Assembly: GCA_023284085.1 (NCBI GenBank)
Contig: JAKVHY010000015.1
Location: 62,001-126,000, forward strand
Source: Shewanella benthica
Lineage (GTDB): Bacteria > Pseudomonadota > Gammaproteobacteria > Enterobacterales > Shewanellaceae
DNA: 64,000 bases
Direction of reading: 5' to 3'
Shown here in pieces: positions 54,090 through 63,448 of the stretch (within the stretch, counting starts at the first letter, position 1; the number at the start of each line of letters is the position of its first letter). The notes beneath the pieces were generated by a model. It had not been told where the DNA came from. It searched no databases and saw nothing but the letters and a program-made list of their open reading frames with translations. The translations under genes were made by a program, and so were the position numbers.

Positions 54090-54166
54090 GCACCCATAGC
54101 TCAGCTGGATAGAGCGCACCCCTCCGGAGGGTGAGGCCGAGGGTTCGAATCCTTCTGGGTGCACCA
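54090..54166 (+). tRNA. tRNA-Arg (anticodon CCG)
   Basis: 77 nt including encoded CCA. Acceptor GCACCCA/TGGGTGC, D arm GCTC...GAGC, anticodon stem CACCC/GGGTG with loop CTCCGGA (CCG at 34-36), T arm with GGTTCGAAT. Reads CGG. Confidence 0.97.
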
Positions 54167-54221
54167 GATTGAACAGAACGCCAAGTTAGTGAAGAAAGTT
54201 GTTAGAAGTTGAAAGTCAGTG

Positions 54222-54297
54222 GTGATTGTAGCTCAGTTGGTAGAGCCCCGGATTGTGATTCCGGTTGTCGTGGGTTCGAGCCCCATCAGTCACCCCA
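54222..54297 (+). tRNA. tRNA-His (anticodon GTG)
   Basis: 76 nt including CCA. GTGATTG...CAGTCAC acceptor, anticodon loop TTGTGAT with GTG, GGTTCGAGC T loop. Single His gene in the operon. Confidence 0.96.
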
Positions 54298-54350
54298 TTT
54301 CAATCCCTTATTTAGATTTTAGATAAGGTAGTTGTAAAGATACAAAGACT

Positions 54351-54427
<77 letters not shown>

Positions 54428-54475
54428 CATTTAAAGGTATTGAATCTAGGTTCGGTATTTGAAGTTAAAGTTTAA

Positions 54476-54578
54476 CTGTGATTAGCGCAGCCCGATAGCG
54501 CATCACGATTTGAAACAAGAGTGGACCAGAGGGTCAGAGGTTCGAATCCTGCTTTTTTATAAAAGATAAGGCCGACCA
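54476..54578 (+). pseudogene. Degenerate tRNA-Pro copy with insertions
   Basis: 103 nt. D arm (GCGCAGCCCGATAGCGC) and the stretch GGACCAGAGGGTCAGAGG plus T loop match tRNA-Pro. The 5' anticodon-stem strand is replaced (CATCACGATTTGAAACAAGAGT) and TTTTTTATAAAAGATAAGG interrupts the 3' acceptor strand before GCCGACCA. It cannot fold into a normal anticodon arm. Confidence 0.85.
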
Positions 54579-54605
54579 CACTCAGTTTCAATAAATAAAG
54601 ATTTA

Positions 54606-54682
<77 letters not shown>

Positions 54683-54689
54683 CTTTCGA

Positions 54690-54721
54690 AAAGCCTTCTG
54701 AGAAATCAGAAGGCTTTTTTC
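54690..54721 (+). terminator. Terminator inside the tRNA region
   Basis: AAAGCCTTCTGA-gaaa-TCAGAAGGCTTT, then TTTC. Probably ends the functional tRNA operon; the debris that follows would need read-through. Confidence 0.9.
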
Positions 54722-54735
54722 GTTTAGGCCAAAAA

Positions 54736-54782
54736 GATCAGAGGTTCGAATCCTAACTCTCTATAAATGCATGGCCGACCAC
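54736..54782 (+). pseudogene. tRNA-Pro 3' fragment
   Basis: GATCAGAGGTTCGAATCCT (T arm) then an insert containing ACTCTCTATAAA, then GGCCGACCAC (acceptor/CCA). Same insert start as the palindrome in the last pseudo-copy. Confidence 0.8.
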
Positions 54783-54790
54783 ATTACTAG

Positions 54791-54822
54791 AAAGCCCTTC
54801 GAGAAATCGAAGGGCTTTTTTG
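54791..54822 (+). terminator. Second terminator in the tRNA debris
   Basis: AAAGCCCTTCGA-gaaa-TCGAAGGGCTTT, then TTTT. It has the same layout and GAAA loop as the terminator at 54690 with a changed stem, so the terminator was duplicated with the unit and then co-varied. Confidence 0.88.
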
Positions 54823-54837
54823 TTATTTAAAATTGGC

Positions 54838-54890
54838 TAGAGGATTAGAATCCTCTCTTTTTTCGTTTAGGCCAAAAAGATAGGGCCGAC
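54838..54890 (+). pseudogene. tRNA-Pro 3' fragment, more decayed
   Basis: AGAGGATTAGAATCCTCT (altered T arm), then CTTTTTTCGTTTAGGCCAAA and AAGAT, a 25-base direct repeat of 54714-54738 (second copy 54857-54881), then GGGCCGACCA. Confidence 0.7.
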
Positions 54891-54917
54891 CACGCTCAGT
54901 TTCGGTAAACAAGTTTA

Positions 54918-55025
54918 CGGACTCTTAATGAGAGAAAGGTGCGCAGCCCGGTAGCGCATCACGATTTACTCTCTATAAAAGAGAGTAAGAGCGGACCAGA
55001 GGGTCAGAGGTTCGAATCCTGCTTT
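54918..55025 (+). pseudogene. Degenerate tRNA-Pro copy with a palindromic insert
   Basis: CGG, then a 17-base insert (ACTCTTAATGAGAGAAA), then GGTGCGCAGCCCGGTAGCGC (D arm), CATCACGATTT, a perfect hairpin ACTCTCT-ataaa-AGAGAGT at 54968-54986, then GGACCAGAGGGTCAGAGG and an intact T arm. The 3' acceptor strand is missing. Shares the CATCACGATTT replacement with the copy at 54476. Confidence 0.82.
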
Positions 55026-55032
55026 GTATAAT

Positions 55033-55066
55033 AAAAAGGCCTCAGAAGTTAGCTGAGGCCTTTTTA
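55033..55066. terminator. Bidirectional terminator between tRNA debris and bpfD/lapD
   Basis: AAAAAGGCCTCAG-aagttag-CTGAGGCCTTTTT, A-rich and T-rich flanks. It closes the lap operon on the minus strand. Confidence 0.9.
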
Positions 55067-55087
55067 TTGGTTGGTAAGTATATGGGG

Positions 55088-57013
55088 TTAGATTTCTTCA
55101 ACTTCCACTGGAGGATTGATATAGCCCATATAGGCACTGGTTTTTAATGGTACGAAGCGTTCTAATTGCTGCTTCTCTTCTATACCTGTGACTATGACCT
55201 GAATATCTAACCCTCTCGCGACATTGATTAGGGCTCGACACAGTTCGCTACTATGTTCACTCTCGTCATAATAAGCGAAGGACTGGTCGAGTTTCACATA
55301 ACTCGGTCTGAGAGTTTGTAAGTAGGCCATGGAACCAAATTGGCGACCGAAGTGATCGATACCGAAGTGGGCACCATTATCACGAATGATAGTACATAGG
55401 GCTTCACAAGAGTCTGGGTCGCTATACACGCCTGCTTCCGGAATGTCGAAACAGATCCGCTCAGAAAGGCTAGATGCGCGTAAAAAGCCATTTAACCATT
55501 CATGGAATTTGGGATCACTTAAACTGTGGAAGGTTAAGTTAATGGCAATAGGTTCATAGTTTCTTTCGAGTAACTTCTGGGTGGTTAGCGTTTCGATAAG
55601 GCATTTATCGAGCAGGGCACCCAGAGACAGCAGCTCTACATAGGGCATAAACTGGCCAGCATGTATGGTTTTATCGCCGATTTCCAACTGACAGTAGAGT
55701 TCTCTCTGGGTAATAGAATCACCATCATTGAGATGGACAGGTTGCCACTTAAATTTAAACTGTCGATTGTTAATCGCATTACTTAAGTGCTCACGCCACT
55801 GTTCACGAGTAAATAGCTGTTTCTCGTTGGTTTCGAACCAGTGAAAAATCTTATCTTCTTTGATTGCTTTTTGAAGGGCATTATCAGTTTGGGCTAAGAT
55901 ATCCGACACAGACATCTGTCCAATACGTTCGGCAATACCGATAGAGAAGTTTTCATTTGGCTTACAGCCAGCTTTAGACATCTCTTGGTTTATGGTACGA
56001 ATTAAGGTTTGTAAGTATTTACTGGTTTGCTCGTGCTCTGCGCTGGAGATTAAAAATGCAAACTCGTAAGCCGAGATTCTAGCGATAACTGAGGTGGTAA
56101 TAACGTCTAAATGCTCTTTCATCTTCTGAGAGAGTAACTTTATGGTTTCGTCTCTGACCTGGTATCCGTACTTACTATGGACTTCTTCTAACCAGTCAAA
56201 TTTTGCCATCACTAAGGCACCACTCTTAGGCTCACTAAGCCAGCTGCTAAGGTGTCCCATCATATATTGGCGGTTAGGTAAGCCTGAGACTTGATCGATC
56301 AGGTTTTTCTTTCTTAGCTCACCAACCTCTTCATCCAGAGAGTTAAAGATCTGCTTGAGTTGATCCGACATGCTATTAAACGCGAGGACCACAGATTTAA
56401 GTTCCATGGTTTTGGGGACTTTCATGTCCGGGCCAAATTTACGCTGGGCGATATTTTTGGCATGCTCGGCGATCTCGTGCAAGGGTCGTAGGATCCAGGT
56501 GAGACCGACACGTGCACAGACAATGGCGATAAGGAAAAGAATAGAAAACACTAGGATAGCGTTTGTCATGGTACCCCATAACTCGTGATAACCAAATCCC
56601 GGGTGGGCGGTTATCTCTAATCGGGCAAGTTGGATCCAGCCCGACGTAATAGTGCTCTCCTTCTTGATGGTTTCAAAAAAGTCCAGGTCGATAAACCATT
56701 GTGGCACACCTTGAATATTGACTGGGTTTTCCCACACTTGCTGTTTTCCATCGACAAGCCAGGTAAGTTTAACTTGTTGGTAGTAACCACCTTCGAAGAT
56801 AACATTAATCAAGGTTTCGGCGCCGACAATATCCCCCGCTTCAAGATCCGGAATTAACATGATCCCTAAAGAGTTACTGGTATTGTTGAGATCTGACTCC
56901 ATCTGCTTGGTCAGAAAGTTCTGTGTCTGGGTAAACTGTACATAGCCTAGACTTGCCACCACTAATAAAAATAGGCCAAACAGTAGTGAGTATATCTGTC
57001 GAAACAGTGTCAT
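55088..57013 (-). CDS. bpfD: c-di-GMP receptor LapD/BpfD
   Basis: 641 residues. TM about 8-27, periplasmic output domain (about 28-150) with the LapD hallmark GWIQLARLEITAHPGFGYHE then LW, TM about 152-172, HAMP, degenerate GGDEF (ARISAYEFAFL in place of GGDEF) and degenerate EAL (RELYCQLEIG in place of EALLR; FGIDHFGRQFGS in place of DDFGTGYSS). Both catalytic sites are dead, as expected of a receptor. With c-di-GMP bound it holds the LapG protease away from the adhesin. Adjacent to lapG (8 bases). Confidence 0.94.
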   Translation of the reverse strand: MTLFRQIYSLLFGLFLLVVASLGYVQFTQTQNFLTKQMESDLNNTSNSLGIMLIPDLEAGDIVGAETLINVIFEGGYYQQVKLTWLVDGKQQVWENPVNIQGVPQWFIDLDFFETIKKESTITSGWIQLARLEITAHPGFGYHELWGTMTNAILVFSILFLIAIVCARVGLTWILRPLHEIAEHAKNIAQRKFGPDMKVPKTMELKSVVLAFNSMSDQLKQIFNSLDEEVGELRKKNLIDQVSGLPNRQYMMGHLSSWLSEPKSGALVMAKFDWLEEVHSKYGYQVRDETIKLLSQKMKEHLDVITTSVIARISAYEFAFLISSAEHEQTSKYLQTLIRTINQEMSKAGCKPNENFSIGIAERIGQMSVSDILAQTDNALQKAIKEDKIFHWFETNEKQLFTREQWREHLSNAINNRQFKFKWQPVHLNDGDSITQRELYCQLEIGDKTIHAGQFMPYVELLSLGALLDKCLIETLTTQKLLERNYEPIAINLTFHSLSDPKFHEWLNGFLRASSLSERICFDIPEAGVYSDPDSCEALCTIIRDNGAHFGIDHFGRQFGSMAYLQTLRPSYVKLDQSFAYYDESEHSSELCRALINVARGLDIQVIVTGIEEKQQLERFVPLKTSAYMGYINPPVEVEEI

Positions 57014-57021
57014 CTTTCTAG

Positions 57022-57729
57022 CTACTCCAATCTTAATTTGGGTTTTCTGAGTCTTTCGACACCCAATCTATATTTGAGATCGTTCCACTTCGCCAGTTTC
57101 TTAGATGAACCAGCAAGAACGCCTCGTCCTTTTTCTTTGTTTAGCCATAGCTGTCGACCATTAAAACTGTATACCGGCAGCAAGTCTTTTCTTTGAGTCG
57201 CAGGTTTTATTTTTCTATCTAAATTGTCGAGTACCAAAGGAATCGAAGAGGGCTTCTCATAGTAAGCAAGGACCATGTGATATTGATTCACTGTGGTCGC
57301 TTTTACCATAGTAATCCTCAGCTTATCTTCAGGTATGCCTAACTGAAGCAAGGTGAAATATTTTGCAATCGAGAAATCCTCACAATCGCCGCCATTGACA
57401 CCAATAAACTCCATAGGGGTAGACCAATAATTGCTATCACCCCAGAGCTTGATGTCATCAACAAAACGGAAAAGATTGAAGAAGTTATTCACCTTAGTAA
57501 GCTTCTCTTTTTCGCTGAGACCTTGAGCGCTATCGAGTACTTTAAACCAGGCCCTGGCCCTTTTCCCTGCTCGTTCACCATATCTCGACTCGAGAGTCGA
57601 GACTATGTGCTCTTTATTCAATGTTTGCGTGGGAGAGGCATATAGGCACGAAGCTACCAGAGCCAGTGCCACTAAGATGAATTGGCAGACCTTCTTGCAT
57701 GATAATTTACGACTAAGCCTGCCTTTCAT
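57022..57729 (-). CDS. bpfG: Periplasmic cysteine protease LapG/BpfG
   Basis: 235 residues. Signal region (CKKVCQFILVALALVASCLY, cleavage near ASP), then the bacterial transglutaminase-like cysteine protease domain. Catalytic triad visible: Cys in GVNGGDCEDFSIAKYF, His in NQYHMVLAYY, Asp in LVLDNLD. Calcium-dependent in homologs. It cleaves near the N-terminus of the LapA/BpfA adhesin to release the biofilm when LapD is c-di-GMP-free. Confidence 0.95.
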   Translation of the reverse strand: MKGRLSRKLSCKKVCQFILVALALVASCLYASPTQTLNKEHIVSTLESRYGERAGKRARAWFKVLDSAQGLSEKEKLTKVNNFFNLFRFVDDIKLWGDSNYWSTPMEFIGVNGGDCEDFSIAKYFTLLQLGIPEDKLRITMVKATTVNQYHMVLAYYEKPSSIPLVLDNLDRKIKPATQRKDLLPVYSFNGRQLWLNKEKGRGVLAGSSKKLAKWNDLKYRLGVERLRKPKLRLE

Positions 57730-57747
57730 GGTGCTCGGTTAATTTCC

Positions 57748-58347
57748 CTATTCCACTTCTTCATCAACGGTATAGATATGCCATTTCATATCTGCCGTTG
57801 TGTCTTCTCCAGTGACTTCGGCAATAACGCGTCTATTTCTAGTTCGTGCTATATCGGTGCCACTTTTATCTACTGGACGATCGTAGCTATAACCTATCGC
57901 GGTCAGCCTATTGGATGCAATACTGAAACGTTCGGTCAATAGCGAGGTCACAGCATCGGCTCTATTTTGTGACAAGCTTAAGTTGTGCTCGTAAGATCCT
58001 GTCTTGCTACAGTGGCCTTCGATGGTGACTTTAGTATTTTTGAACTCGTTCATAAAACTCGCAATGACTTCAACTTGATCGTAATACATAGGCTCTATGT
58101 AGTAGGAGTCGTTGGCGAATAATATTTTCAATTCAGATCGTTGGTGAATAGGCTTTATCTTGCCACAACCATAGTTGTCAATACTTGCACCCATAACAGT
58201 ATCGTTACAGCGTTCGCGGGCGACAATGACACCGTCTTTGTCCATATCGTTAAGATCTTGAACCTGTGTCGTATTGCCATCCATGGTCACTATGCTTGAG
58301 CATGCACTTAGCAGAGTGATGGCTAAAAGTGTGATGAAGGTTTTCAT
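57748..58347 (-). CDS. OmpA-like lipoprotein of the bpf locus
   Basis: 199 residues. Lipobox LLSAC (Cys 16). Short thrombospondin type 3-like calcium motif (DMDKDGVIVARERC), then an OmpA C-terminal domain (about 75-185: LFANDSYYIEP, VTIEGHCSKTGSYEHNLSLS, QNRADAV, RTRNRRV) that should bind peptidoglycan. Present at this place in Shewanella loci. Probably braces the adhesin exporter to the wall; exact role not established. Its ATG overlaps the tolC-type stop by one base (TAATG). Confidence 0.88.
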   Translation of the reverse strand: MKTFITLLAITLLSACSSIVTMDGNTTQVQDLNDMDKDGVIVARERCNDTVMGASIDNYGCGKIKPIHQRSELKILFANDSYYIEPMYYDQVEVIASFMNEFKNTKVTIEGHCSKTGSYEHNLSLSQNRADAVTSLLTERFSIASNRLTAIGYSYDRPVDKSGTDIARTRNRRVIAEVTGEDTTADMKWHIYTVDEEVE

Positions 58348-59756
58348 TAGTTTACTCCTCCTGCGTAACTACGCTCGCCTTGCCATACATCCGGGCGAGT
58401 GACTCGCAGAGACTCAAGTAATCGACCCGTAGCATTTAAAATACGGTATTCAGATAGAATTTCGTCGTATTCGGCTTCAAGATAATCCTTACGTGCTTCG
58501 AATAGCTCGTTCTCGGTGTCGAGCAAATCGAGTAAGGTACGTTGGCCTAAATTGAATTGCTGGCTATACGCGACTTGAGTATCTTTGGCGGCGACCACAT
58601 GGTCTCGAATATACATTTTCTGTGGCACTAATAACTCGTAAGCATTCCAGGCTAGGCTGACACCTTCGACGACTTGACGATAAGCACGCTCGCGGATCTC
58701 CTTGGCTTCACCTATCTTGTAGCTTGCTTCTTTTTCTCTGGCACGATCTTTACCGCCCGAGAACAGGTTGTACTTTATTCTCACCATGGCGACGAGATCG
58801 TTGCTGTGTCCGCCAACGTTTTGTGAAAATTGGTTGAAGCCATCTTCACCATCCAAATCATTGTTCCAGTTACCATCTAGCTCTAATGATAATTTAGGAT
58901 AGTAATTAGACAGGGCCGATTCACGTTCATTCTTGGCGGCGTTGATGTCACTGGTGGCCGATTTCAATATCGGGTGATTATCTTGAGCCAATTGAACACT
59001 GGTAATAAGATCTTCCGGTATCATGTCATCATCGGGAACCGGCACAATCAGATCTTCAGGTTGCTTCTCTACCACTCGCACAAATTGTGCCCTAGCATCA
59101 TAGAAGTTATTTTTTGCCGAGATTACATTGGCATTAGCCCTGGCCCGACGCCCGGTGATCTGGGAGAGGTCGGCAATTGAGCCTAAACCTGAGTCGGTTC
59201 TTTCTTTGATCTGTGCATAAATATCTTGATGACTTAGAAGGTTTTTCTCTGCCAGAGTGAGGACTTGCTCACTTTTTATATAATTTACATAGACCTTAGC
59301 GACATCCAGTGCCATATCTTCTGCAGCTGCAAACAGTGCCCATTGCTCGGCGCTGGCTTCGAAGCTGTATCTGTCGACTTCGCTCGAGGTATAGAAACCA
59401 TCGAACAGCATCTGCTTGATACTAAAGCCGGCCTCGCCACGCTCTAGCTCGATAACACCTTCATTATCTACATCACCTTGCCCTGCTTTTCTTCTCGTCG
59501 ATGGGCTATTGGTCTGCTCCCAGCCGTAGCCACCGCTGATGTCTATCGTAGGCATATAACCGGCAATTGCCTGGTTAACTTGCTCTTCACGGGCTTTGAA
59601 ACGGTTGAAGGCGATACGAATTTCTGGGTTTGTATCTAGTGTATGCGCGACAGCTTGCTCCAGTGTTTGGCTATATGCCGAGGCTGGTAATATCAGCGCG
59701 CCAACGGCTAGCGCAAGAGCGCTGCGTTTTAACTGCCGAAAAGTACTGGTTTTCAT
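58347..59756 (-). CDS. aggA: TolC-family outer membrane exporter AggA/LapE
   Basis: 469 residues. Signal peptide ending ALILPASAYS. Two outer membrane efflux protein repeats: TLEQAVAHTLDTNPEIRIAF and IDISGGYGWEQTN; later SVQLAQDNHPILKSATSDIN and DLVAMVRIKYNLFSGGKDR; helices DTENELFEARKDYLEAEYDE. Forms the outer membrane pore of the type I system with the LapB and LapC products. AggA is the name used in Shewanella. Confidence 0.93.
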   Translation of the reverse strand: MKTSTFRQLKRSALALAVGALILPASAYSQTLEQAVAHTLDTNPEIRIAFNRFKAREEQVNQAIAGYMPTIDISGGYGWEQTNSPSTRRKAGQGDVDNEGVIELERGEAGFSIKQMLFDGFYTSSEVDRYSFEASAEQWALFAAAEDMALDVAKVYVNYIKSEQVLTLAEKNLLSHQDIYAQIKERTDSGLGSIADLSQITGRRARANANVISAKNNFYDARAQFVRVVEKQPEDLIVPVPDDDMIPEDLITSVQLAQDNHPILKSATSDINAAKNERESALSNYYPKLSLELDGNWNNDLDGEDGFNQFSQNVGGHSNDLVAMVRIKYNLFSGGKDRAREKEASYKIGEAKEIRERAYRQVVEGVSLAWNAYELLVPQKMYIRDHVVAAKDTQVAYSQQFNLGQRTLLDLLDTENELFEARKDYLEAEYDEILSEYRILNATGRLLESLRVTRPDVWQGERSYAGGVN

Positions 59757-59786
59757 GTTAACCCCTCCAGGTCGATTTTCTTGGGC

Positions 59787-61169
59787 TTAGCGTTCTCTGA
59801 GCGCCGTATCTTTTGCCCTTAGAATTGGATTAAGTATGTACTCTAGAACGGATCTTTTCCCAGTAATTACATCAACCGAAGTCAACATACCAGGTATAAT
59901 CGGCATTTTAGTGCCATCGTCCTTAGTCAAACTTGATAAACCAGTCCTAACCCTTACAAGATAGAAACTGTTTCCCTCTTCGTCCTGTGTTGTGTCTGCA
60001 CTAATATGCTCTACAACGCCATTTAATCCCCCATAACGGGTGAAGTCATAAGCGGTAACTTTGACTATGGCGGGCAAGCCAGGATGTAAAAATGCGATAT
60101 CTTTCGGTAGTATTTTCGTTTCGATAAGCAACTGATCCTCTGATGGAACAATTTCAATAATATCGATGCCAGGTTGGACTACTCCACCTAGTGTATTGAT
60201 ATGGATGGTTTTTATTGTTCCGTTTACCGGAGATTTTATCTCTGCTTTATCTACTTTATCTAGTGCGCCGACCTGTGCCTCGTTCATTCGAGAAAGCTTG
60301 GTCTGCAGTTCGTTGAGCTGGGTTCTGGCGTCAGCCGCGAAATTTAATACGGCTTCGCGCCTTTTTAATATCGCTTCATCCTGAGAAGCTTTGAGTTTGG
60401 GTCTTAATAATCTAAGAGAAGCGAGCTCACCTTGAATGTCGTTGACTACACGCTCGACTTTTATTAATTCGACCTCTGGCACGATACCTTTATCGGCTAA
60501 GGGCTTGGTGAGTGCCAGTTCACGGGAAACCAACTGATAACTTCTTGATAGTGTGTCTATCTTTGACGCTAATTCTTTAGACTCTTGTTGTCTCTGCTGT
60601 ATCTGGCGCGCTAAAATTTCCAGTTGATTAATCAGGCTATCCAATCGGCCTGAATATTCATTAGCCTGACGCTGAACTAAGGCGGGCTCCTCTTCGATTA
60701 ACTCTCCGGGAAATTGCAGTGGTCTTGGGGTTATCTTGACCTGCTCTCTCCAGTCGACAGACATGCTGGTGATAGTGATGCTGGATAATTCGGACGATAA
60801 ACGGACCACGTTGGCTTGTAGGCTATATACCTCTTGAGCTTGCTGATCATAGTCAGAACGAAAGCGAGTGTCATCGATGCGCATTAAGGCCTGACCTTTA
60901 GTGACCATCATGCCTTCTTTGACATACATCTCCTGCATGATGCCGCCATCCAGACTCTGAATCACCTGGATCTGTGAGGAGGGGATGACTTTTCCCATGC
61001 CTGTGGTGACCTGATCCAATTCAGAAAAATAGGCCCAAACCAGGAAGCAAACAATCATTGCCGAGAGTGACCATATGATCAATCTATGGCTAGTCGGCGC
61101 GTCGGTCATCATGGCGCCATATACGTCATCGATCATCTCTAAATCTTGGGTCGTCAGATGCTTAGTCAT
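59787..61169 (-). CDS. lapC: HlyD-family adaptor of the type I secretion system
   Basis: 460 residues. Short cytosolic N-terminus, one membrane helix (LIIWSLSAMIVCFLVWAYF), lipoyl half (QVIQSLDGGIMQEMYVKEG), long coiled coil (about 120-290), beta-barrel C-terminus (IKSPVNGTIKTIHINTLGGV, GLPAIVKVTAYDFTRYGGL). Bridges LapB to AggA. Its ATG overlaps the lapB stop by ATGA. Confidence 0.93.
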   Translation of the reverse strand: MTKHLTTQDLEMIDDVYGAMMTDAPTSHRLIIWSLSAMIVCFLVWAYFSELDQVTTGMGKVIPSSQIQVIQSLDGGIMQEMYVKEGMMVTKGQALMRIDDTRFRSDYDQQAQEVYSLQANVVRLSSELSSITITSMSVDWREQVKITPRPLQFPGELIEEEPALVQRQANEYSGRLDSLINQLEILARQIQQRQQESKELASKIDTLSRSYQLVSRELALTKPLADKGIVPEVELIKVERVVNDIQGELASLRLLRPKLKASQDEAILKRREAVLNFAADARTQLNELQTKLSRMNEAQVGALDKVDKAEIKSPVNGTIKTIHINTLGGVVQPGIDIIEIVPSEDQLLIETKILPKDIAFLHPGLPAIVKVTAYDFTRYGGLNGVVEHISADTTQDEEGNSFYLVRVRTGLSSLTKDDGTKMPIIPGMLTSVDVITGKRSVLEYILNPILRAKDTALRER

Positions 61170-63340
61170 TTTTCGGCTCCAGCGAGTAAGCCTTTACTCA
61201 GTTTATCCAATACCTCGTCTTTGGGGCCATCTGCGATGACATGGCCTCGGTCCAGTACTATGATGCGATCCACAAGTTTAAGCAGATGCATCTTATGGGT
61301 GATAATCAGTAAGGTTCTGTCCCGACTGACATTCTGCATCGCACGAATGAATTGCTTCTCGGCTCTGGCATCCAGGCTGGCCGTGGGCTCATCCATTAAC
61401 AGCACAGGAGGATCATTCAGGGTTGCTCTCGCTAACGCGACAGTCTGTCTCTGACCGCGGGAGAGGGATTGACCGCCTTCGCCAACTTGTTGATCTAGGC
61501 CTTCGGTCTCAAGATCGGTAAACAGATTGATTCCGGACAGCTGTACCGCTCTAATGAGTTGATGTTCGGATACCTGTCTGGTGCCAAACAAGATGTTATC
61601 TCTTATGGTGCCATGGAACAGGGTGATATCCTGAGGCAGGTAGCCAAAGTTCCTGCGCAGGTCTGTGGGATGTATTTGAGCCGAATCTAACCCGTCATAC
61701 CTAAGACTTCCTTTTGTCGGTTTGTAGAGGCCTACAAGCATCTTAGCCAGGGTGCTCTTGCCTGAACCATTACGGCCTATGATGGCTATGCGCTCACCGG
61801 GTTTAATATTGAGTGACATGGTGTGTAGTACAGGCTTTTCAGACCCTGGATAGGAGAAGCTGATGTGGTCGGCATCTATTTGGCCTTCCAGACGTTGACG
61901 GCTGACAAGGTGACCTTTGTTTTCAAACTCATCTTCTTGAGCCATGATCTCATCTAGTTGACGCAAAGCGCTGGCGGTATGATTGCCTCGGGTCATCAAG
62001 CCTGCCAATTGAGCCATAGGAGAGATGGCACGACTCGATAAGATAACCGCAGCTATGATGCCACCCATAGATATCGCATTATCGGCGACGCGGTAAACCC
62101 CTAAGATAACCACACACACGACTGAAAGTTGCACGGTAAAATTGGCTAAATTGGTCACTGAGGTTGAGATTTTTTTCGACTTCAGCTGCCAATTGGCCGT
62201 ATGACCTATCATCTGTTGCCAGCTTTTTTGAACTAAGCCTTCGGCGCCACTGGATTTTATTGACTCCAGAGAAGCGAGAGATTCAATCAAATGACCATGT
62301 TTGAGGCTAGAGAATTTATTACTCTCCTCAATGGCTGCTTTTAATTTAGGCTGCATAATGAGGGTATAGCCAATAATAATTATTCCGCCTATTAGCGGGA
62401 TAACCGCCAGATCGCCAGCAACCACATAGATGATGAGCATAAAGAAGATAGCGAAGGGCAGATCCACCAGAGTCGTAATCGTCGCAGAGGTTAAGATCTC
62501 CCGGATGCTATCAAATTCGCCTAGCTGTTTAGCCATTCCGCCAACACTTGGAGAGCGTTTTTCGAGTGGAATGCCGATGGCTTTAGCAAATAGTCGTGAG
62601 GAGACGATGATATCGACCTTCTTACCTGCGACGTCAATAAGATAAGCCCTTAGTTGCCGCATTATCAGGTCGAATATATAGGCAATACCAGCCCCAATCG
62701 CGAGTACCCATAGAGATTCAAAGGCTAAATTAGGCACCACCTTGTCGTACACATTCATAATGAAAAGTGGTGATACTAAGGCAAACAAGTTGACTAACAC
62801 CGAGGCGATTAATGCATCGCGGTAGATAGGCGCTGAATCTTTAAGGGTTTGTAAAAGCCAATGACTGTTATTGTCATGTTGATGAACATCGAAACCCATG
62901 TCTCCACGATATTGCTGTTTAACCAGAAACAAGTAACCGACGTAGATAGCTTCTAACTCTTCTATAGATAAGACTTGCTCACCACCAGTTTCTGGCAGCT
63001 GAATCACGGCTCTGTCTTTATCGAAATCTATCTCCCTCAGTAGGCAGGCTTTCTTATCTTTAAGCAGCAAGATACAAGGTAAGAAGATAGGCGATACTTG
63101 ATCTAGTCCCTTACGAGTTAATTTCGCCGTTAAGCCCGCACGGCCAGCCGCTTGGGGAACCAGATCCGGAGTGAGGACGCTAGCGGATAGGGGAAGCCCT
63201 GCCGCCAGCGATTCGCTGGAGCATGGGCTACCGAAATATTCGGTAAGCAGAACTAAACTGTCTAGCAAGGGATCGACAGAGACTCTTTGTGACGCAGAGA
63301 CTGTCCATTGCTCAGTTTTCTGAGAAGCAGTTACAGACAC
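61166..63340 (-). CDS. lapB: Type I secretion ABC exporter LapB/RtxB
   Basis: 724 residues. N-terminal C39-like domain (about 20-140) without the catalytic Cys (a CLD, which binds RTX substrate rather than cutting it), six membrane helices (about 175-440), nucleotide-binding domain: Walker A IIGRNGSGKSTLAKML, Q loop GYLPQDITLF, signature GGQSLSRGQRQTVALARA, Walker B VLLMDEPTASLD, H loop ITHKMHL. Exports the BpfA adhesin. First gene of the secretion operon after bpfA. Confidence 0.95.
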   Translation of the reverse strand: MSVTASQKTEQWTVSASQRVSVDPLLDSLVLLTEYFGSPCSSESLAAGLPLSASVLTPDLVPQAAGRAGLTAKLTRKGLDQVSPIFLPCILLLKDKKACLLREIDFDKDRAVIQLPETGGEQVLSIEELEAIYVGYLFLVKQQYRGDMGFDVHQHDNNSHWLLQTLKDSAPIYRDALIASVLVNLFALVSPLFIMNVYDKVVPNLAFESLWVLAIGAGIAYIFDLIMRQLRAYLIDVAGKKVDIIVSSRLFAKAIGIPLEKRSPSVGGMAKQLGEFDSIREILTSATITTLVDLPFAIFFMLIIYVVAGDLAVIPLIGGIIIIGYTLIMQPKLKAAIEESNKFSSLKHGHLIESLASLESIKSSGAEGLVQKSWQQMIGHTANWQLKSKKISTSVTNLANFTVQLSVVCVVILGVYRVADNAISMGGIIAAVILSSRAISPMAQLAGLMTRGNHTASALRQLDEIMAQEDEFENKGHLVSRQRLEGQIDADHISFSYPGSEKPVLHTMSLNIKPGERIAIIGRNGSGKSTLAKMLVGLYKPTKGSLRYDGLDSAQIHPTDLRRNFGYLPQDITLFHGTIRDNILFGTRQVSEHQLIRAVQLSGINLFTDLETEGLDQQVGEGGQSLSRGQRQTVALARATLNDPPVLLMDEPTASLDARAEKQFIRAMQNVSRDRTLLIITHKMHLLKLVDRIIVLDRGHVIADGPKDEVLDKLSKGLLAGAEK

Positions 63341-63448
63341 CTAAAACTTATCCTTAAGGATTATGCTAAGAATTTATTGAATTTATATTATGAAATTATT
63401 AATCATAATGACCTATATTGCTATAGGCCATTGTTAGATTTAATTTAT
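63341..63448 (-). other. bpfA/lapB spacer with a weak hairpin
   Basis: AT-rich, 108 bases. CCTATA-ttgc-TATAGG at 63412-63427 could be a weak terminator for bpfA. The lapB promoter probably lies here too. Confidence 0.35.

Noticed and set aside
54690..55066. tRNA fragments as attachment sites of an integrated element
   Set aside because: No integrase or foreign cargo lies between them; the distances are about 100 bases and the flanks are duplicated spacers.
63341..63448. Small gene between bpfA and lapB
   Set aside because: Only 108 AT-rich bases, no ORF or site.
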